Positions 17,402 through 25,846 of a DNA stretch of 52,444 nt are shown in pieces. The stretch spans positions 1-52,444 of the forward strand of contig NZ_DAHXOI010000015.1 of NCBI RefSeq assembly GCF_027364955.1, written 5' to 3'. The translations under genes and the position numbers were made by a program. This stretch comes from Ferrimicrobium sp. (GTDB lineage: Bacteria; Actinomycetota; Acidimicrobiia; Acidimicrobiales; Acidimicrobiaceae). The stretch's first letter is position 1. Each line of letters opens with the position of its first letter. The notes below the pieces were generated by a model, which saw only the letters and a list, made by a program, of their open reading frames with translations, was not told where the DNA came from and did not search any database.

Positions 17402-18010
17402 GTGTGGGCGTTACGAGCTGAGGAGTGCAATCTGTCAAAATGTTCGCGTGCTCTAAGGTCGGCTCGATGGCTGTCGTTGGCGATCGTTGTTCTCGTCACC
17501 GTTGTCGTTGATCTCGCCACAACTGTCTGGGCCAAGACGTACCTCCGCGCTCGAACAGCATCGTTTTTTGGTGGTGTCGTCAAACTCCGTCTGGTGTACA
17601 ACACCGGGGCAGCATTTGGCATCGGTGAACAGCACGAGTGGCTTGTGGAAGTCGCCGAGGTAGTTGTCATTGTTGTGCTCTGGTTCTTGTTGCGAAGCAC
17701 GAATTGGATCGGACGTATCGGGTTTGCGTTGGCCATCGGGGGAGGAATCGGCAACCTGGTTGTTCGATGGATTGGACCTGACGGACCGCTTCGCTCGCCG
17801 GTCGTGGACTGGATCCATCTATCGTTCTATCCGAGCACCTTCAATAGTGCCGATGTTGCCCTTCGAGTAGGAATTGTGGTAGCTATCATCGGTCTCATCG
17901 TCGATAGTAGGCGTCGCCGAGCCGCAAGGAGCTCCCAGCCTGCGGCGACAGCTGCTTCAGACGAGCCATCGCTCCACTTGGGCCATGAACCCCAGTCATC
18001 GAAGGAGTGA
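17402..18010 (+). CDS. lspA: Lipoprotein signal peptidase (LspA) family, atypical
   Basis: Membrane aspartyl protease family that cleaves the signal peptide of lipid-modified prolipoproteins. Four hydrophobic helices are visible. The two catalytic aspartates appear present, in SPVVDWIHLSF and in TFNSADVALRVG, and YNTGAAFGIG is conserved. Two other usually conserved residues differ: the Lys of the DxxTK motif is Thr (DLATT), and the Asp of GNLxDR is Val (GNLVVR). A hydrophilic C-terminal tail of about 35 residues is added. The GTG at 17402 has no good ribosome binding site. An in-frame CTG at 17432 sits 6 bases after GAGGAG and may be the true start. The downstream BASS gene starts 3 bases after the stop. 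Confidence 0.85.
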   Translation: MWALRAEECNLSKCSRALRSARWLSLAIVVLVTVVVDLATTVWAKTYLRARTASFFGGVVKLRLVYNTGAAFGIGEQHEWLVEVAEVVVIVVLWFLLRSTNWIGRIGFALAIGGGIGNLVVRWIGPDGPLRSPVVDWIHLSFYPSTFNSADVALRVGIVVAIIGLIVDSRRRRAARSSQPAATAASDEPSLHLGHEPQSSKE

Positions 18011-18013
18011 GCG

Positions 18014-18919
18014 ATGCTGTTGCGTTGGGTTCGGGATCTATTAGAGCGATGGATGGTGTATCTTGTTCTGATTGTCGGCGTCCTTGCGCTCTGGTTGCCA
18101 GCCCCGGGTAGGAGCTTCGACCACGGGGACACGGTCTACGTTACACTGGCGGTGCTAGTGTTCACCGCTGGGCTGACAGTCGACTTTGCGCGCTTGGCAG
18201 CGGCTCGACGTGCTGGATGGCGACTACTCGCCGCCTTGGCCGCGAGTAGCATTGTTTTCCCTCTGCTTGCATGGGGCCTCAGTCATCTTGTGGGGGGTCA
18301 GCTGCGTGACGCCTTGCTTGCGGTTGGTGTCGCCCCAAGCGAGGTGGCATCACTTGCACTCGTGAGTCTTGGAGCGGGGGATGTGGCTATCGCAGCTCTG
18401 TTGGTGCTAGGGTCCACCGTCGTTACCATCCTGGCGGCAGGTCCAATCCTCTCCGTCCTTTCCACTGCATCGCATCTCGATACCATCGGACTTGGTGGAA
18501 CCTTGGTGGTTGTGGTTGCTATCCCTTTGGCGCTGGGAGCGCTTGTCGGGATGAGATTGACCCCAACGGGGTTCGGGAGGACCTTTGGCGGTATCCTTGG
18601 CTCACTAGCCCTTCTGTTGCTGATTTGGGAGGTGGCGAGTCAAGTGCAACTGGAACCCGTGTATTTGGTAGGTGTTGGGTTGTTGATCGTCTTTGTAGCG
18701 GGTTCGACACTGATTGGAATGGCTGTTTCGATCGGCACCTCGCGTGCGACACGAACCGGTATCGTCTTGCCAGTCGCTATCCGTGACTTCGCGATTGCGG
18801 CAGGGATCGCCACTGCTGCCTTTGGAGCCACCTCGACGGGACTGCTTGGCATCTATGGACTGCTTGTTCTTGTCCTGGGTGCCCTGGCAAGCCGCGGACT
18901 GTCATGCCGATCTTTGTGA
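18014..18919 (+). CDS. BASS-family (bile acid:sodium symporter-like) transporter
   Basis: A 301-residue integral membrane protein with nine or ten hydrophobic helices. The stretch GVAPSEVASLALVSLGAGD (near residues 105-123), with conserved Pro-Ser-Glu and Gly-Asp, and AIRDFAIAAGIATAAFG (near 256-272) resemble the two crossover regions of the BASS/SNF superfamily. Members move organic anions, often with Na+; the substrate here cannot be told from sequence. ATG 18014 is preceded by GAAGGAG and lies 3 bases after the lspA stop, so it is co-transcribed with lspA, although no functional link is known to me. Confidence 0.75.
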   Translation: MLLRWVRDLLERWMVYLVLIVGVLALWLPAPGRSFDHGDTVYVTLAVLVFTAGLTVDFARLAAARRAGWRLLAALAASSIVFPLLAWGLSHLVGGQLRDALLAVGVAPSEVASLALVSLGAGDVAIAALLVLGSTVVTILAAGPILSVLSTASHLDTIGLGGTLVVVVAIPLALGALVGMRLTPTGFGRTFGGILGSLALLLLIWEVASQVQLEPVYLVGVGLLIVFVAGSTLIGMAVSIGTSRATRTGIVLPVAIRDFAIAAGIATAAFGATSTGLLGIYGLLVLVLGALASRGLSCRSL

Positions 18920-19393
18920 GCAAGATTCGTTCTCGCTAACGGAGGCTATTGGACGTTACGCACGCGTCGGTGGACGCAAAACGGTGGGTCTCTTGCGGCG
19001 TAGCTATCCATGTACACGGGTTCGTTGTACGTTGACGCGATGCGCCCCTGGACGTTCCGCACTCGCCTATTGTGGCGCGTCCTTGTTGCCCCCTATGCGA
19101 TCCTGCCCCCTATGCGATCCTGCGGAGCTATGTTGGGCGATCCACTCACGCGTCGGGTGGACTGCATCGGAGTTATCGCGCCTTGCGAACCGCATGAGGT
19201 CCTATTCCTAACCCTGTCGTTCTGCGGAGCTGGTGCGCATTGGAGGTAGCGAGGTTGCTCGATTGCCCTCGTGAACCAGTTAACGGCCTGATTGGCTGGC
19301 GATGCTGCTAAGGTACGATTCAAATGCTAGTGGAATGGTCGGAATTAATGTGCCGTTAGTTTCGTTGTCGTAGGGGAAGAATGGGGAGGTTTT
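18920..19393. other. 474-bp gap with a 17-bp duplication, no supported gene
   Basis: No open frame with a credible domain or start signal. The sequence CCCCCTATGCGATCCTG occurs twice in direct succession at 19089-19105 and 19106-19122. The right end must hold the cysK promoter, but no clear -35/-10 pair or riboswitch was recognised. Confidence 0.5.
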
Positions 19394-20326
19394 GTGAAGA
19401 TTGCTGATGATGTAACACAGTTGGTGGGAGGTACCCCGCTTGTTCGGTTGAACCGGTTGACGGCGGGCCTTGACGCCACGATTGCGGCGAAGCTTGAGTT
19501 TTTCAACCCTGGCAATAGCGTCAAGGATCGGATTGGTGTCGCAATGCTTGAGGCGGCGATCGCCGAGGGTCGGGTGACGAAGGACTCCGTGATCGTGGAA
19601 CCCACGAGTGGCAATACCGGTATTGCATTGGCCATGGTGTGTGCAGCGAGAGGGTACCGTTGCATTCTGACGATGCCGGAGACGATGAGCCGTGAGCGCC
19701 GCATGTTGCTGCGGGCCTTTGGCGCCGACTTGGTGCTGACGCCAGGGCCTGAGGGAATGGGTGGGGCGATCGCAAAGGCGAGCGAGCTGGTTGCGTCGGA
19801 TCCCAACTACGTGATGTTGCAACAGTTTGAAAACCCTGCGAACCCTGCGATTCACCGCCAGACCACGGCGGAGGAGATCTGGGCCGACACCGATGGAGCC
19901 GTCGACATTGTCGTGGCGGGTGTTGGCACTGGCGGAACGATAAGCGGTATCGGTGAGGCATTGAAACCCCGTAAGCCTGGTCTCTTGATGGTCGCTGTGG
20001 AGCCTGAGGCTTCGCCAGTGCTCTCTGGGGGGCAGAAGGGTCCACATCCGATCCAAGGCATTGGTGCCGGGTTTATCCCTCAGACCTATGATGCGACCGT
20101 AGTCGATGAGGTTGTGCAGGTTGCGAATGAAGCTGCCTTCGAGTATGCACGACGGATGGCCAGGGAGGAGGGGCTCCTGGTGGGCATCTCCTCTGGCGCG
20201 GCGACGTTTGCCGCGTTGGAGGTAGCCAAGCGACCGGAGAATGCGGGTAAGTTGATCGTGGTCATTATTCCATCCTTTGGAGAACGGTATCTATCGACAC
20301 CGCTCTTTGCGGATCTAGGAGATTAG
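19394..20326 (+). CDS. cysK: Cysteine synthase A (O-acetylserine sulfhydrylase)
   Basis: PLP enzyme that makes L-cysteine from O-acetyl-L-serine and sulfide in the cytoplasm. The 310-residue length is standard. Lys44 in [11 protein letters not shown] is the PLP Schiff-base residue, [11 protein letters not shown] is the substrate-loop motif, and [12 protein letters not shown] binds the PLP phosphate. GTG 19394 has GGGGAGG upstream with good spacing. The stop codon directly abuts the cysE ATG, so the two enzymes of cysteine formation are co-expressed and can be expected to form the known CysK-CysE complex. The C-terminus of CysE ends in Ile, as that complex requires. Confidence 0.97.
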   Translation: MKIADDVTQLVGGTPLVRLNRLTAGLDATIAAKLEFFNPGNSVKDRIGVAMLEAAIAEGRVTKDSVIVEPTSGNTGIALAMVCAARGYRCILTMPETMSRERRMLLRAFGADLVLTPGPEGMGGAIAKASELVASDPNYVMLQQFENPANPAIHRQTTAEEIWADTDGAVDIVVAGVGTGGTISGIGEALKPRKPGLLMVAVEPEASPVLSGGQKGPHPIQGIGAGFIPQTYDATVVDEVVQVANEAAFEYARRMAREEGLLVGISSGAATFAALEVAKRPENAGKLIVVIIPSFGERYLSTPLFADLGD

Positions 20327-20965
20327 ATGTTACGTACCCTGCGAGGAGACATCCAGGCGGCACTGGATCGTGATCCAGCGGCTAATGGTGTCCTTGAAGT
20401 TGCACTCACGTATCCTGGGGTGCATGCGCTTTGGGGATGGAGAATCAGCCATCCCCTCTGGTTGCGAGGACATCGTCTGCTCGCGCGGTCGGTCTCGATG
20501 ATCACGCGCACGCTCACCGGTGTAGAGATTCATCCGGGCGCACAGATTGGTTCGGGACTGTTCATCGATCACGCGACCGGGGTCGTCATCGGAGAGACCG
20601 CTGAAATCGGATCGGACGTCACCCTCTATCACGGGGTGACCCTTGGGGGCCGGAGTCTTGAACGTGGCAAGCGCCATCCAACCCTTGGCGATCGAGTCGT
20701 CGTTGGTGCCGGTGCCAAGATTCTCGGCCCGGTGGTGATCGGAGAGGACTCAAGTGTGGGAGCTAATGCGGTCGTGCTCGAGTCGATGCCGTCACACTCG
20801 GTCATTGTAGGCGTCCCAGCCAAGGTGGTCAAGCGTGACCCCCGACTCTGTGAGTCAATCAACGATCTTGGTGCAGATGCAGAGATCACTAGCCTAGAGA
20901 CACCAAAGCGTCTCCGTCTCGCATCTGGCTATGACGGAAATCCAACGGGCGACTATATCATTTAG
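20327..20965 (+). CDS. cysE: Serine O-acetyltransferase
   Basis: Catalyses L-serine plus acetyl-CoA to O-acetyl-L-serine, the step before CysK. The 212-residue protein has an N-terminal helical part followed by left-handed beta-helix hexapeptide repeats. Motifs typical of CysE are [28 protein letters not shown] with the catalytic His and Asp, and LYHGVTLGG. It ends in GDYII, the terminal Ile being the residue that inserts into the CysK active site in the cysteine synthase complex. ATG 20327 follows the cysK stop with no gap; GGAGA from the end of cysK serves as the likely ribosome binding site. Confidence 0.96.
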   Translation: MLRTLRGDIQAALDRDPAANGVLEVALTYPGVHALWGWRISHPLWLRGHRLLARSVSMITRTLTGVEIHPGAQIGSGLFIDHATGVVIGETAEIGSDVTLYHGVTLGGRSLERGKRHPTLGDRVVVGAGAKILGPVVIGEDSSVGANAVVLESMPSHSVIVGVPAKVVKRDPRLCESINDLGADAEITSLETPKRLRLASGYDGNPTGDYII

Positions 20966-20977
20966 CGCCATGATCTT

Positions 20978-21002
20978 CCAAGGTCGGCCGTAGCGTCCTT
21001 GG
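20978..21002. terminator. Inverted repeat between convergent cysE and the cytochrome-like gene
   Basis: CCAAGG and CCTTGG are separated by 13 bases, just after the cysE stop and before the end of the gene on the opposite strand. The stem is short and lacks a T-run, so the role as a bidirectional terminator is tentative. Confidence 0.3.
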
Positions 21003-21042
21003 CAACACCAGTCTCTGGTAATGAGCTCTGTTGGGATCGGCG

Positions 21043-21858
21043 TTAGCTGTTCTTCTTGCGTAGCTTCAGCGCATTCTCTTCGTGGATGCGCTCGCGTTCT
21101 CGTCCCCGTTTGAGCGAAGTAGGGTTGTAGTACTGCGTAGGTGGGTGCGTCAATTCTGAGGGGTTGATCCCGCTGCTGGAGTTAAAAGCAGTCTCCCATC
21201 GTTGGATGGGCCCTTGGAACTGAGTCGCCAGAACGATGCCTATCGCACAGGTGACGAGGAATATCGCAACTCTGGATCGTGAGCTCTTCGGTCGAGGTTG
21301 GGTTAGGCGGTACGACATGTCCTTGATCGTCGAACGAGCCGCACGGTTGAAGTAGGCAACGACGTGAAAGCCCATCAAGAGGAACCACACCGCTGACAAG
21401 AGAAAGTGCGCTGGCGCCAAAAAGGTGGCAGAGAACGAGGTTGGACCGGCGACGTCGAGTTCGACTCCGCTACCGATGACGAGGACCGTGGTGATGACGA
21501 GAAATGGGGCAAGAACACGTAGCGGAAACCAGGGAACCCCCGCCTGCAGATAGCGCTCGTCCCCTCGGTAGTAACCGATAAAGCGGAGCGAGCTATAGGT
21601 GAGCTTACCGACAAGCAGAGGAACGGCCACCAGTCCAACGGCGATGTGCCAGGCGATGGCGTGGGACATAATCGGCACGGTGAGAATCTCGATCAAGAAG
21701 AGGATCGCCAGCGCTACCCCAAAGAGCGCACTACCGCGCGAGAGATTGATGATGCGCTGATCGGCATGTTTGCGTTCGGTATCGAGCTCTCGTTGTTCAG
21801 CCTGGGGGATGAGGCTTTCGAAGAGCGACTCTCCGAGCATGTCCTCCGGGCGCATCAT
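21043..21858 (-). CDS. Cytochrome b-like membrane protein
   Basis: A 271-residue protein with a ~40-residue charged N-terminus, about four or five hydrophobic helices and a polar, basic C-terminus. Helix 2 begins WHIAVGLVAVPLLVGK and helix 4 reads AHFLLSAVWFLLMGFHVVAY. These widely spaced His residues resemble heme-binding cytochrome b561/YedZ-like membrane domains found in actinobacterial oxidoreductases. I infer a b-type heme, but this is not proven by sequence. The start ATG (21856-21858) overlaps the stop of the sedolisin gene upstream on the same strand, so the two are translationally coupled. What a redox-type membrane protein would do with a protease is unclear. Confidence 0.6.
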   Translation of the reverse strand: MMRPEDMLGESLFESLIPQAEQRELDTERKHADQRIINLSRGSALFGVALAILFLIEILTVPIMSHAIAWHIAVGLVAVPLLVGKLTYSSLRFIGYYRGDERYLQAGVPWFPLRVLAPFLVITTVLVIGSGVELDVAGPTSFSATFLAPAHFLLSAVWFLLMGFHVVAYFNRAARSTIKDMSYRLTQPRPKSSRSRVAIFLVTCAIGIVLATQFQGPIQRWETAFNSSSGINPSELTHPPTQYYNPTSLKRGRERERIHEENALKLRKKNS

Positions 21859-23306
21859 GAGGGATTGGTGTCCAGCCTGTCCCCATAGGGTGACCCCAGG
21901 CCGGTGCAGGCATTCCAGCCGACGTGTGCCTGGTAGGCCCCATTATTACCTTCGATGATATTGAAGAACGCAGGAGCAGCGCTACCACGGGTTGCCTGTT
22001 CGAGTGGATACCACGTAGGTTGCACGAATCCTGGGCGTGTCGTTGTCGCCATCGCCAGTTGCACGATGAGGCCTGCCATGAGCGGTGCGACCGCGCTCGT
22101 TCCACCGACAACGATCGAAGAACCGTCGACCAGGATCTGATAGCCAGTCTGCGGATCAGCATTACCCGCGACATCGGGCACCCCTCGTCCGACGGTTCCT
22201 CCGGGATTCACCGATGGAGGAACATCGGCGTGCGCCTGGTAACTCGGTAGCGGGAAGAACGTGCTGACCCCACCACCTGTTGCGCCATCCCCAATGGCGG
22301 TATCATTCCACACGCGTTGTGCGGCAATCGTCCCCTGGGGTGTCAGTTCGAGATGTGTGCCACCACAGGCGAGTGCGTTCGGTGCGGAGGCAGGAAAGTC
22401 GACATGGCTCAGGCCATCGTTGAGTCCGTCAGACGAACCATTATCACCAGCGGCGACAGTCACGGTGATGCCGCGGGTGGTAGCCTCGGCGATGACGGAT
22501 TGCATGAGAAGCATGGAATTTGGTGCCCAGGTCGATTCAGGTCCACCCCAACTGATGGAGATCGCATCAGGCATCGGACCGGTGGGTGCGCTCGCCTCGG
22601 AGAGGGCATCGATGAAGCCGCGATCGGTGTTGGGGGCAAAATAGACATCGATGCCAGCACCGGGCGCCACCGATCCAAGCACCTCGATGTCTAACATGAC
22701 CTCGGCGTCGGCAGAACTTGCAGTGGTCGGGGCATTGACTCCACCGTCGACGCTGACCGCGGTGACGGTCGGAACGGGTAGCCCTTGGGATTGGAAGTAC
22801 GTAGTCACATCGGCCTGCCGAAAGCCTCCTCCCAACTCGATGAGAGCGACGGAGCGACCGACCGCTGATGCAGCAGGGAAACGGTAGGCCTTGGCAACCT
22901 GGATTGGGAGATAGCTGACCGATGGTTGTGTCGCGGGGCGGAAGCGCGGCTGTGCCTGTGGCGCGGAGTCAAGGCCTAGGATCGCTACAACTTTGGAGAA
23001 CTCGGGTGGCATCGTCGGTTCTTGGTCAGGAGCGAAGAAGTGACCCAATTCGTCATCGATAAACTCGACCAACGTCACGCCTAGGATTGTCGTGACGGCC
23101 TCCGCGGTGATCCGGATGCCAAGATGGTGTCGGAGAGGATGCTCGGCGGTCAATGCAACGCCGCTGTTCTCGAGAAACGCCACTAGATCGGCGTATTCGG
23201 CTTCACTCATGGTCGACTCACAGTACAGGCTGAGATCGACGAAGTCTGTGAGCGGCTTTGTCCCTAGTCTGGTTGCGTTGTCATGGTGGCGCAGAATGCT
23301 CTCCAT
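21855..23306 (-). CDS. Sedolisin (S53, kumamolisin-like) serine-carboxyl peptidase
   Basis: Acid-active endopeptidase family. The 483-residue protein has a prodomain at about 1-124 and a catalytic domain at about 125-483. Putative active-site residues are Glu202 and Asp206 (AEVMLD), oxyanion Asp288 (AAGDNGSSDG) and nucleophile Ser404 (GGTSAVAP). The Glu-Asp and Asp-Asp spacings (4 and 82) equal those of kumamolisin. The C-terminal Ca2+ site is suggested by NACTGLGSPYGD. No signal peptide is visible at the chosen start, which has AGAGGGG six bases upstream, so the export route is unclear. Such enzymes work at low pH, which fits an acidophile. It lies between an unknown membrane protein gene and the cytochrome b-like gene, all on the minus strand. 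Confidence 0.95.
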   Translation of the reverse strand: MESILRHHDNATRLGTKPLTDFVDLSLYCESTMSEAEYADLVAFLENSGVALTAEHPLRHHLGIRITAEAVTTILGVTLVEFIDDELGHFFAPDQEPTMPPEFSKVVAILGLDSAPQAQPRFRPATQPSVSYLPIQVAKAYRFPAASAVGRSVALIELGGGFRQADVTTYFQSQGLPVPTVTAVSVDGGVNAPTTASSADAEVMLDIEVLGSVAPGAGIDVYFAPNTDRGFIDALSEASAPTGPMPDAISISWGGPESTWAPNSMLLMQSVIAEATTRGITVTVAAGDNGSSDGLNDGLSHVDFPASAPNALACGGTHLELTPQGTIAAQRVWNDTAIGDGATGGGVSTFFPLPSYQAHADVPPSVNPGGTVGRGVPDVAGNADPQTGYQILVDGSSIVVGGTSAVAPLMAGLIVQLAMATTTRPGFVQPTWYPLEQATRGSAAPAFFNIIEGNNGAYQAHVGWNACTGLGSPYGDRLDTNPS

Positions 23307-23389
23307 ATGTTCCCCTCTTTACCCGGCACACCCCACCGCTCGGTGGACAGTTCCTAGTGTAACAGGGTGGTTGATCTATACAGAAAGCG

Positions 23390-24577
23390 TCACGGGGATG
23401 GGAACCGTATGACGGACCCATGGTGGATATTCTCGCAGTGGCTCCCATCGCGGCTGAGGAGGGAGACCATGCCAATACCGTCAATAAATCGATACGAGGT
23501 AGGCGGGGATGGGACAAAGGCTGGCTGGCCGGGAGTACACGCGTCAGCAACCTGCAGAATGTCGGTGGGCTGTGAGTCGATGAAGGGAGCAATGTCTCCC
23601 CATTGTGCGCTCATGGCGTAGAGGATCGCCGCTCCAGCAGTGATCGTGAAGCGTGAGAGTGTGCTAGCGGCAACGCTGATGGAGCCTTTCCCGAGGCTAG
23701 TGGTGCCTTCGGCAAGTTCATGGGAGAGTGTGAGGGTGGTATCCTCCACTGGCGTTATCGCTACCAACCTTCCTTTGGTTCCCGGTGCGATCTTGAGCGA
23801 CCCGTCGAGGATGATGGCGGCGCGAATACGGTGATGAGCAATCTGGGTGCGAAAGTTCCAGCCGCTCTCGGAGAGGTGCTGACCAAGAAATTGGTTTGGA
23901 CCAGCAAAAATGATCAGCTCTGGTGGGTGATGGCTGGCGAATGCAGCTTGGTCCACCAACGGGAGTGTGCCCGGGCACGCATCACCGCGCGTTTGTGCGG
24001 CTGCATCGACGAGTTGGGTCAGTGAGCGCCCCCGAAGATTCTTGGCGACGACACTGCAGCTCGTCAGTGTCAGCGGTCCTACTCCATAGGTGGCCAGTAG
24101 ATGCCACCAGCCACTGGTGTCATAGACGGAGAATGCCCGCAGTTCGGTGGCGGCCTGTGCGCGACCGAGTGCAGTGCCCCAATAGGGACCAAGGAAGATC
24201 GTATCGATGCGCGGTTGATGGTCAACGACGGGTTGTGCGGGGGTAAGGCGGTAGTGCCAAGTGGTCTGACCTATAGCGAGCATCAAGATGCCGATCGTCA
24301 GGCCGATAGTGCCAAGGTTGACCCCGATTGCTACGGCGCGCGCGCGCCGGCGAAGGGCGATTGCTCCAAGCACCAAGAGCACATCGATAGTGAGCCATGC
24401 GTACCAGTTGACGAGAAAGGTGGGCGAGAGGAGTAGGAAAAGTTGGACGAAGGTGCTGGTGATGCCCACCGCTATCGCGACTCCCAGTAGACCACGAAGA
24501 ATCGACGATACGATCCCGGACGTGCGACGCAGTGCCGGGACACGCTGCTGGGCAGTTTGCGCACTATGAGCCACCAT
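23390..24577 (-). CDS. Unrecognised membrane-anchored protein
   Basis: A 395-residue protein that I cannot assign to a family. Three hydrophobic segments occupy residues ~25-110. A ~270-residue domain without further clear membrane spans follows and is likely outside the cell; it contains four or five cysteines (TSCSVV, GDACPG, DACTPG, SHCENI) that could form disulfides. A PELIIFAGPNQFLG stretch suggests an alpha/beta core. It lies 83 bases upstream of the sedolisin gene on the same strand and probably heads that operon. It could be a membrane partner, inhibitor or substrate of the protease, but that is only context. Confidence 0.7.
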   Translation of the reverse strand: MVAHSAQTAQQRVPALRRTSGIVSSILRGLLGVAIAVGITSTFVQLFLLLSPTFLVNWYAWLTIDVLLVLGAIALRRRARAVAIGVNLGTIGLTIGILMLAIGQTTWHYRLTPAQPVVDHQPRIDTIFLGPYWGTALGRAQAATELRAFSVYDTSGWWHLLATYGVGPLTLTSCSVVAKNLRGRSLTQLVDAAAQTRGDACPGTLPLVDQAAFASHHPPELIIFAGPNQFLGQHLSESGWNFRTQIAHHRIRAAIILDGSLKIAPGTKGRLVAITPVEDTTLTLSHELAEGTTSLGKGSISVAASTLSRFTITAGAAILYAMSAQWGDIAPFIDSQPTDILQVADACTPGQPAFVPSPPTSYRFIDGIGMVSLLSRDGSHCENIHHGSVIRFPSP

Positions 24578-24709
24578 CCCAATCTAGGCGCGCATTGGAG
24601 GTGCGTCGCAGCCCCAAGTTCAGCAGAACAGCAGCGACTCTGCTTATAGGCCTAGAAATTTTGGAATAACCGAACGGGTGTGATACGGGCGGAATATACC
24701 GTATGGGGT

Positions 24710-24874
24710 ATGTGTAGAGCAGTTACGTGCAAGCAGTGTAAGAAGCCAACCTGGGCCGGTTGTGGCGCCCATGTCGAGCAGGTTCTTGGCCACATTCCAA
24801 AATCTGATCGTTGCCAGTGTGCAAGCGAAGGCGCGGCGACGACTACGAAGACTCGACGCTTCTTCGGGCGATAG
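24710..24874 (+). CDS. Small Cys-rich conserved protein
   Basis: A 54-residue protein starting MCRAVTCKQCKKPTWAGCG, with a later CQC. Six cysteines and a His suggest a small zinc-binding or redox fold. Proteins beginning MCRAVTC are, to my knowledge, widespread in bacteria and uncharacterised. The open frame extends to 24680, but ATG 24710 gives the conserved N-terminus. TATACC at 24695-24700 lies 9 bases upstream with no proper ribosome binding site, so translation may be leaderless. It is divergent from the sedolisin operon. Confidence 0.75.
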   Translation: MCRAVTCKQCKKPTWAGCGAHVEQVLGHIPKSDRCQCASEGAATTTKTRRFFGR

Positions 24875-24983
24875 TCACCGTAGGGGATAGTGGGCTACTG
24901 GTCCAGTAACCTCGATCGCCAAAGCGGTAGTCGACAAGCTGGTGTGCTTGGACAGCGCGAGCGTCCAGGCGGTTTCCTTTCCG

Positions 24984-24997
24984 TGCAAACGATTGCA
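24984..24997. promoter_or_regulatory. LacI-type operator-like palindrome
   Basis: TGCAAACGATTGCA has 12 of 14 bases in dyad symmetry around a central CG, the pattern of LacI/PurR-family operators. It lies about 75 bases upstream of the ABM-domain gene. A second perfect palindrome, TACTGG-T-CCAGTA, is at 24896-24908. Neither can be tied to a regulator from this window. Confidence 0.3.
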
Positions 24998-25070
24998 TGA
25001 TCGGCGGTGCTCGAGAGCGGTTCTAATTCGGCGTTGGTTCACGGTGGTAGGTTTCGGCTAGCCTGTGGAC

Positions 25071-25358
25071 ATGGTTACTGAGTTAGCAACGTTTCGTGTT
25101 CGGGCAGGTCAAGAGGATGCATTTTATCATAGCTATCTTGCAGCTCGCCCACATTTAGCCCAATTTCCTGGTTGCGAGAGCGCCACAATCTATCGGGTCC
25201 ATGAGGCCCCATCTACGTTCGTGCTGTGTGCCCAGTGGAGGACCCTCGAGGATCATCTCGAGGGTTTTCGTGCCTCTGAAGCCTACGCCGAGTGGAGAAA
25301 ACTGCTCAGCCCCTTCTTCGATGGGGACCCCTCTGTCGTGCACCTCGTGAACCCGTAA
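25071..25358 (+). CDS. Antibiotic biosynthesis monooxygenase (ABM) domain protein
   Basis: A 95-residue stand-alone dimeric ferredoxin-like fold of the ABM family. Its layout is typical: an N-terminal strand TELATFRVRAGQED, then GCESATIYRVHE, FVLCAQWRTLEDHLEGFRAS and a C-terminal strand SVVHLVNP. Family members include quinol monooxygenases, heme-degrading IsdG-like enzymes and many of unknown role; the Trp/His/Asn set needed for a firm assignment is not clear here. ATG 25071 is six bases after TAGCCT (25059-25064), a good -10 for a leaderless transcript; GTG 25065 is an alternative. Confidence 0.8.
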   Translation: MVTELATFRVRAGQEDAFYHSYLAARPHLAQFPGCESATIYRVHEAPSTFVLCAQWRTLEDHLEGFRASEAYAEWRKLLSPFFDGDPSVVHLVNP

Positions 25359-25433
25359 ACACCATTTTTGGCGGTTTTGGCGGTTGAGTTTTGAGCCGCC
25401 CACCCGGTCACTCACGGTGTGTGTCGGGGGCTC

Positions 25434-25730
25434 TCAGAGCGAGCCGATGACTTTGAGTAGTTCGCCGATTGTGTGCGAGGCTTCGACGTTGTGGCGCAAG
25501 GGCAATTCCAGGTTGACCTGGTAGTAGTTGCGGCGCCCTCGCCGTTCCCGCTCGACATAGCCAGCGTTGACTAAGTCGGCGATGATGGCTTGGGTGGCGC
25601 GCTCGGTGATGCCGACCTTGTTGGCGATGTCACGTCCTCGGATCTCTGGATCCTGCGCAATGAGAATAAGGACATGACCATGATTGGATAAAAAAGTCCA
25701 CTGCCGCTGATCGGGCATTGAGGCGTCCAT
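25434..25730 (-). CDS. Winged helix-turn-helix (MarR-like) regulator
   Basis: A 98-residue DNA-binding protein. Residues ~15-80 form a winged helix: HGHVLILIAQDPEIRGRDIA, the recognition helix around TERATQAIIADLVNAGYV, and the wing RERRGRRNYYQVN. No ligand-binding domain is present. It is transcribed away from dabB-dabA across a 116-base gap that holds an inverted repeat (25765-25785), so it most likely controls itself and the CO2-uptake genes. The ATG at 25728-25730 lacks a clear ribosome binding site; a second Met four residues on is possible. Confidence 0.85.
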   Translation of the reverse strand: MDASMPDQRQWTFLSNHGHVLILIAQDPEIRGRDIANKVGITERATQAIIADLVNAGYVERERRGRRNYYQVNLELPLRHNVEASHTIGELLKVIGSL

Positions 25731-25764
25731 AAAAGGATCGTACCAGGTTTCAGCCCGTGAGGCA

Positions 25765-25785
25765 CGGTCGCAAAAATAATGACCG
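25765..25785. promoter_or_regulatory. Operator-like inverted repeat in the regulator/dabB gap
   Basis: CGGTC and GACCG are separated by an 11-base AT-rich spacer. The site lies 35 bases upstream of the regulator start and about 28 bases upstream of a -10-like TATAGT (25814-25819) for dabB. This is a plausible binding site for a dimeric winged-helix repressor. Confidence 0.45.
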
Positions 25786-25846
25786 AAGTGGAATACACGA
25801 AATCAATTGCGTATATAGTGGTGGCTATGAGAAAGTGCATCACGTC

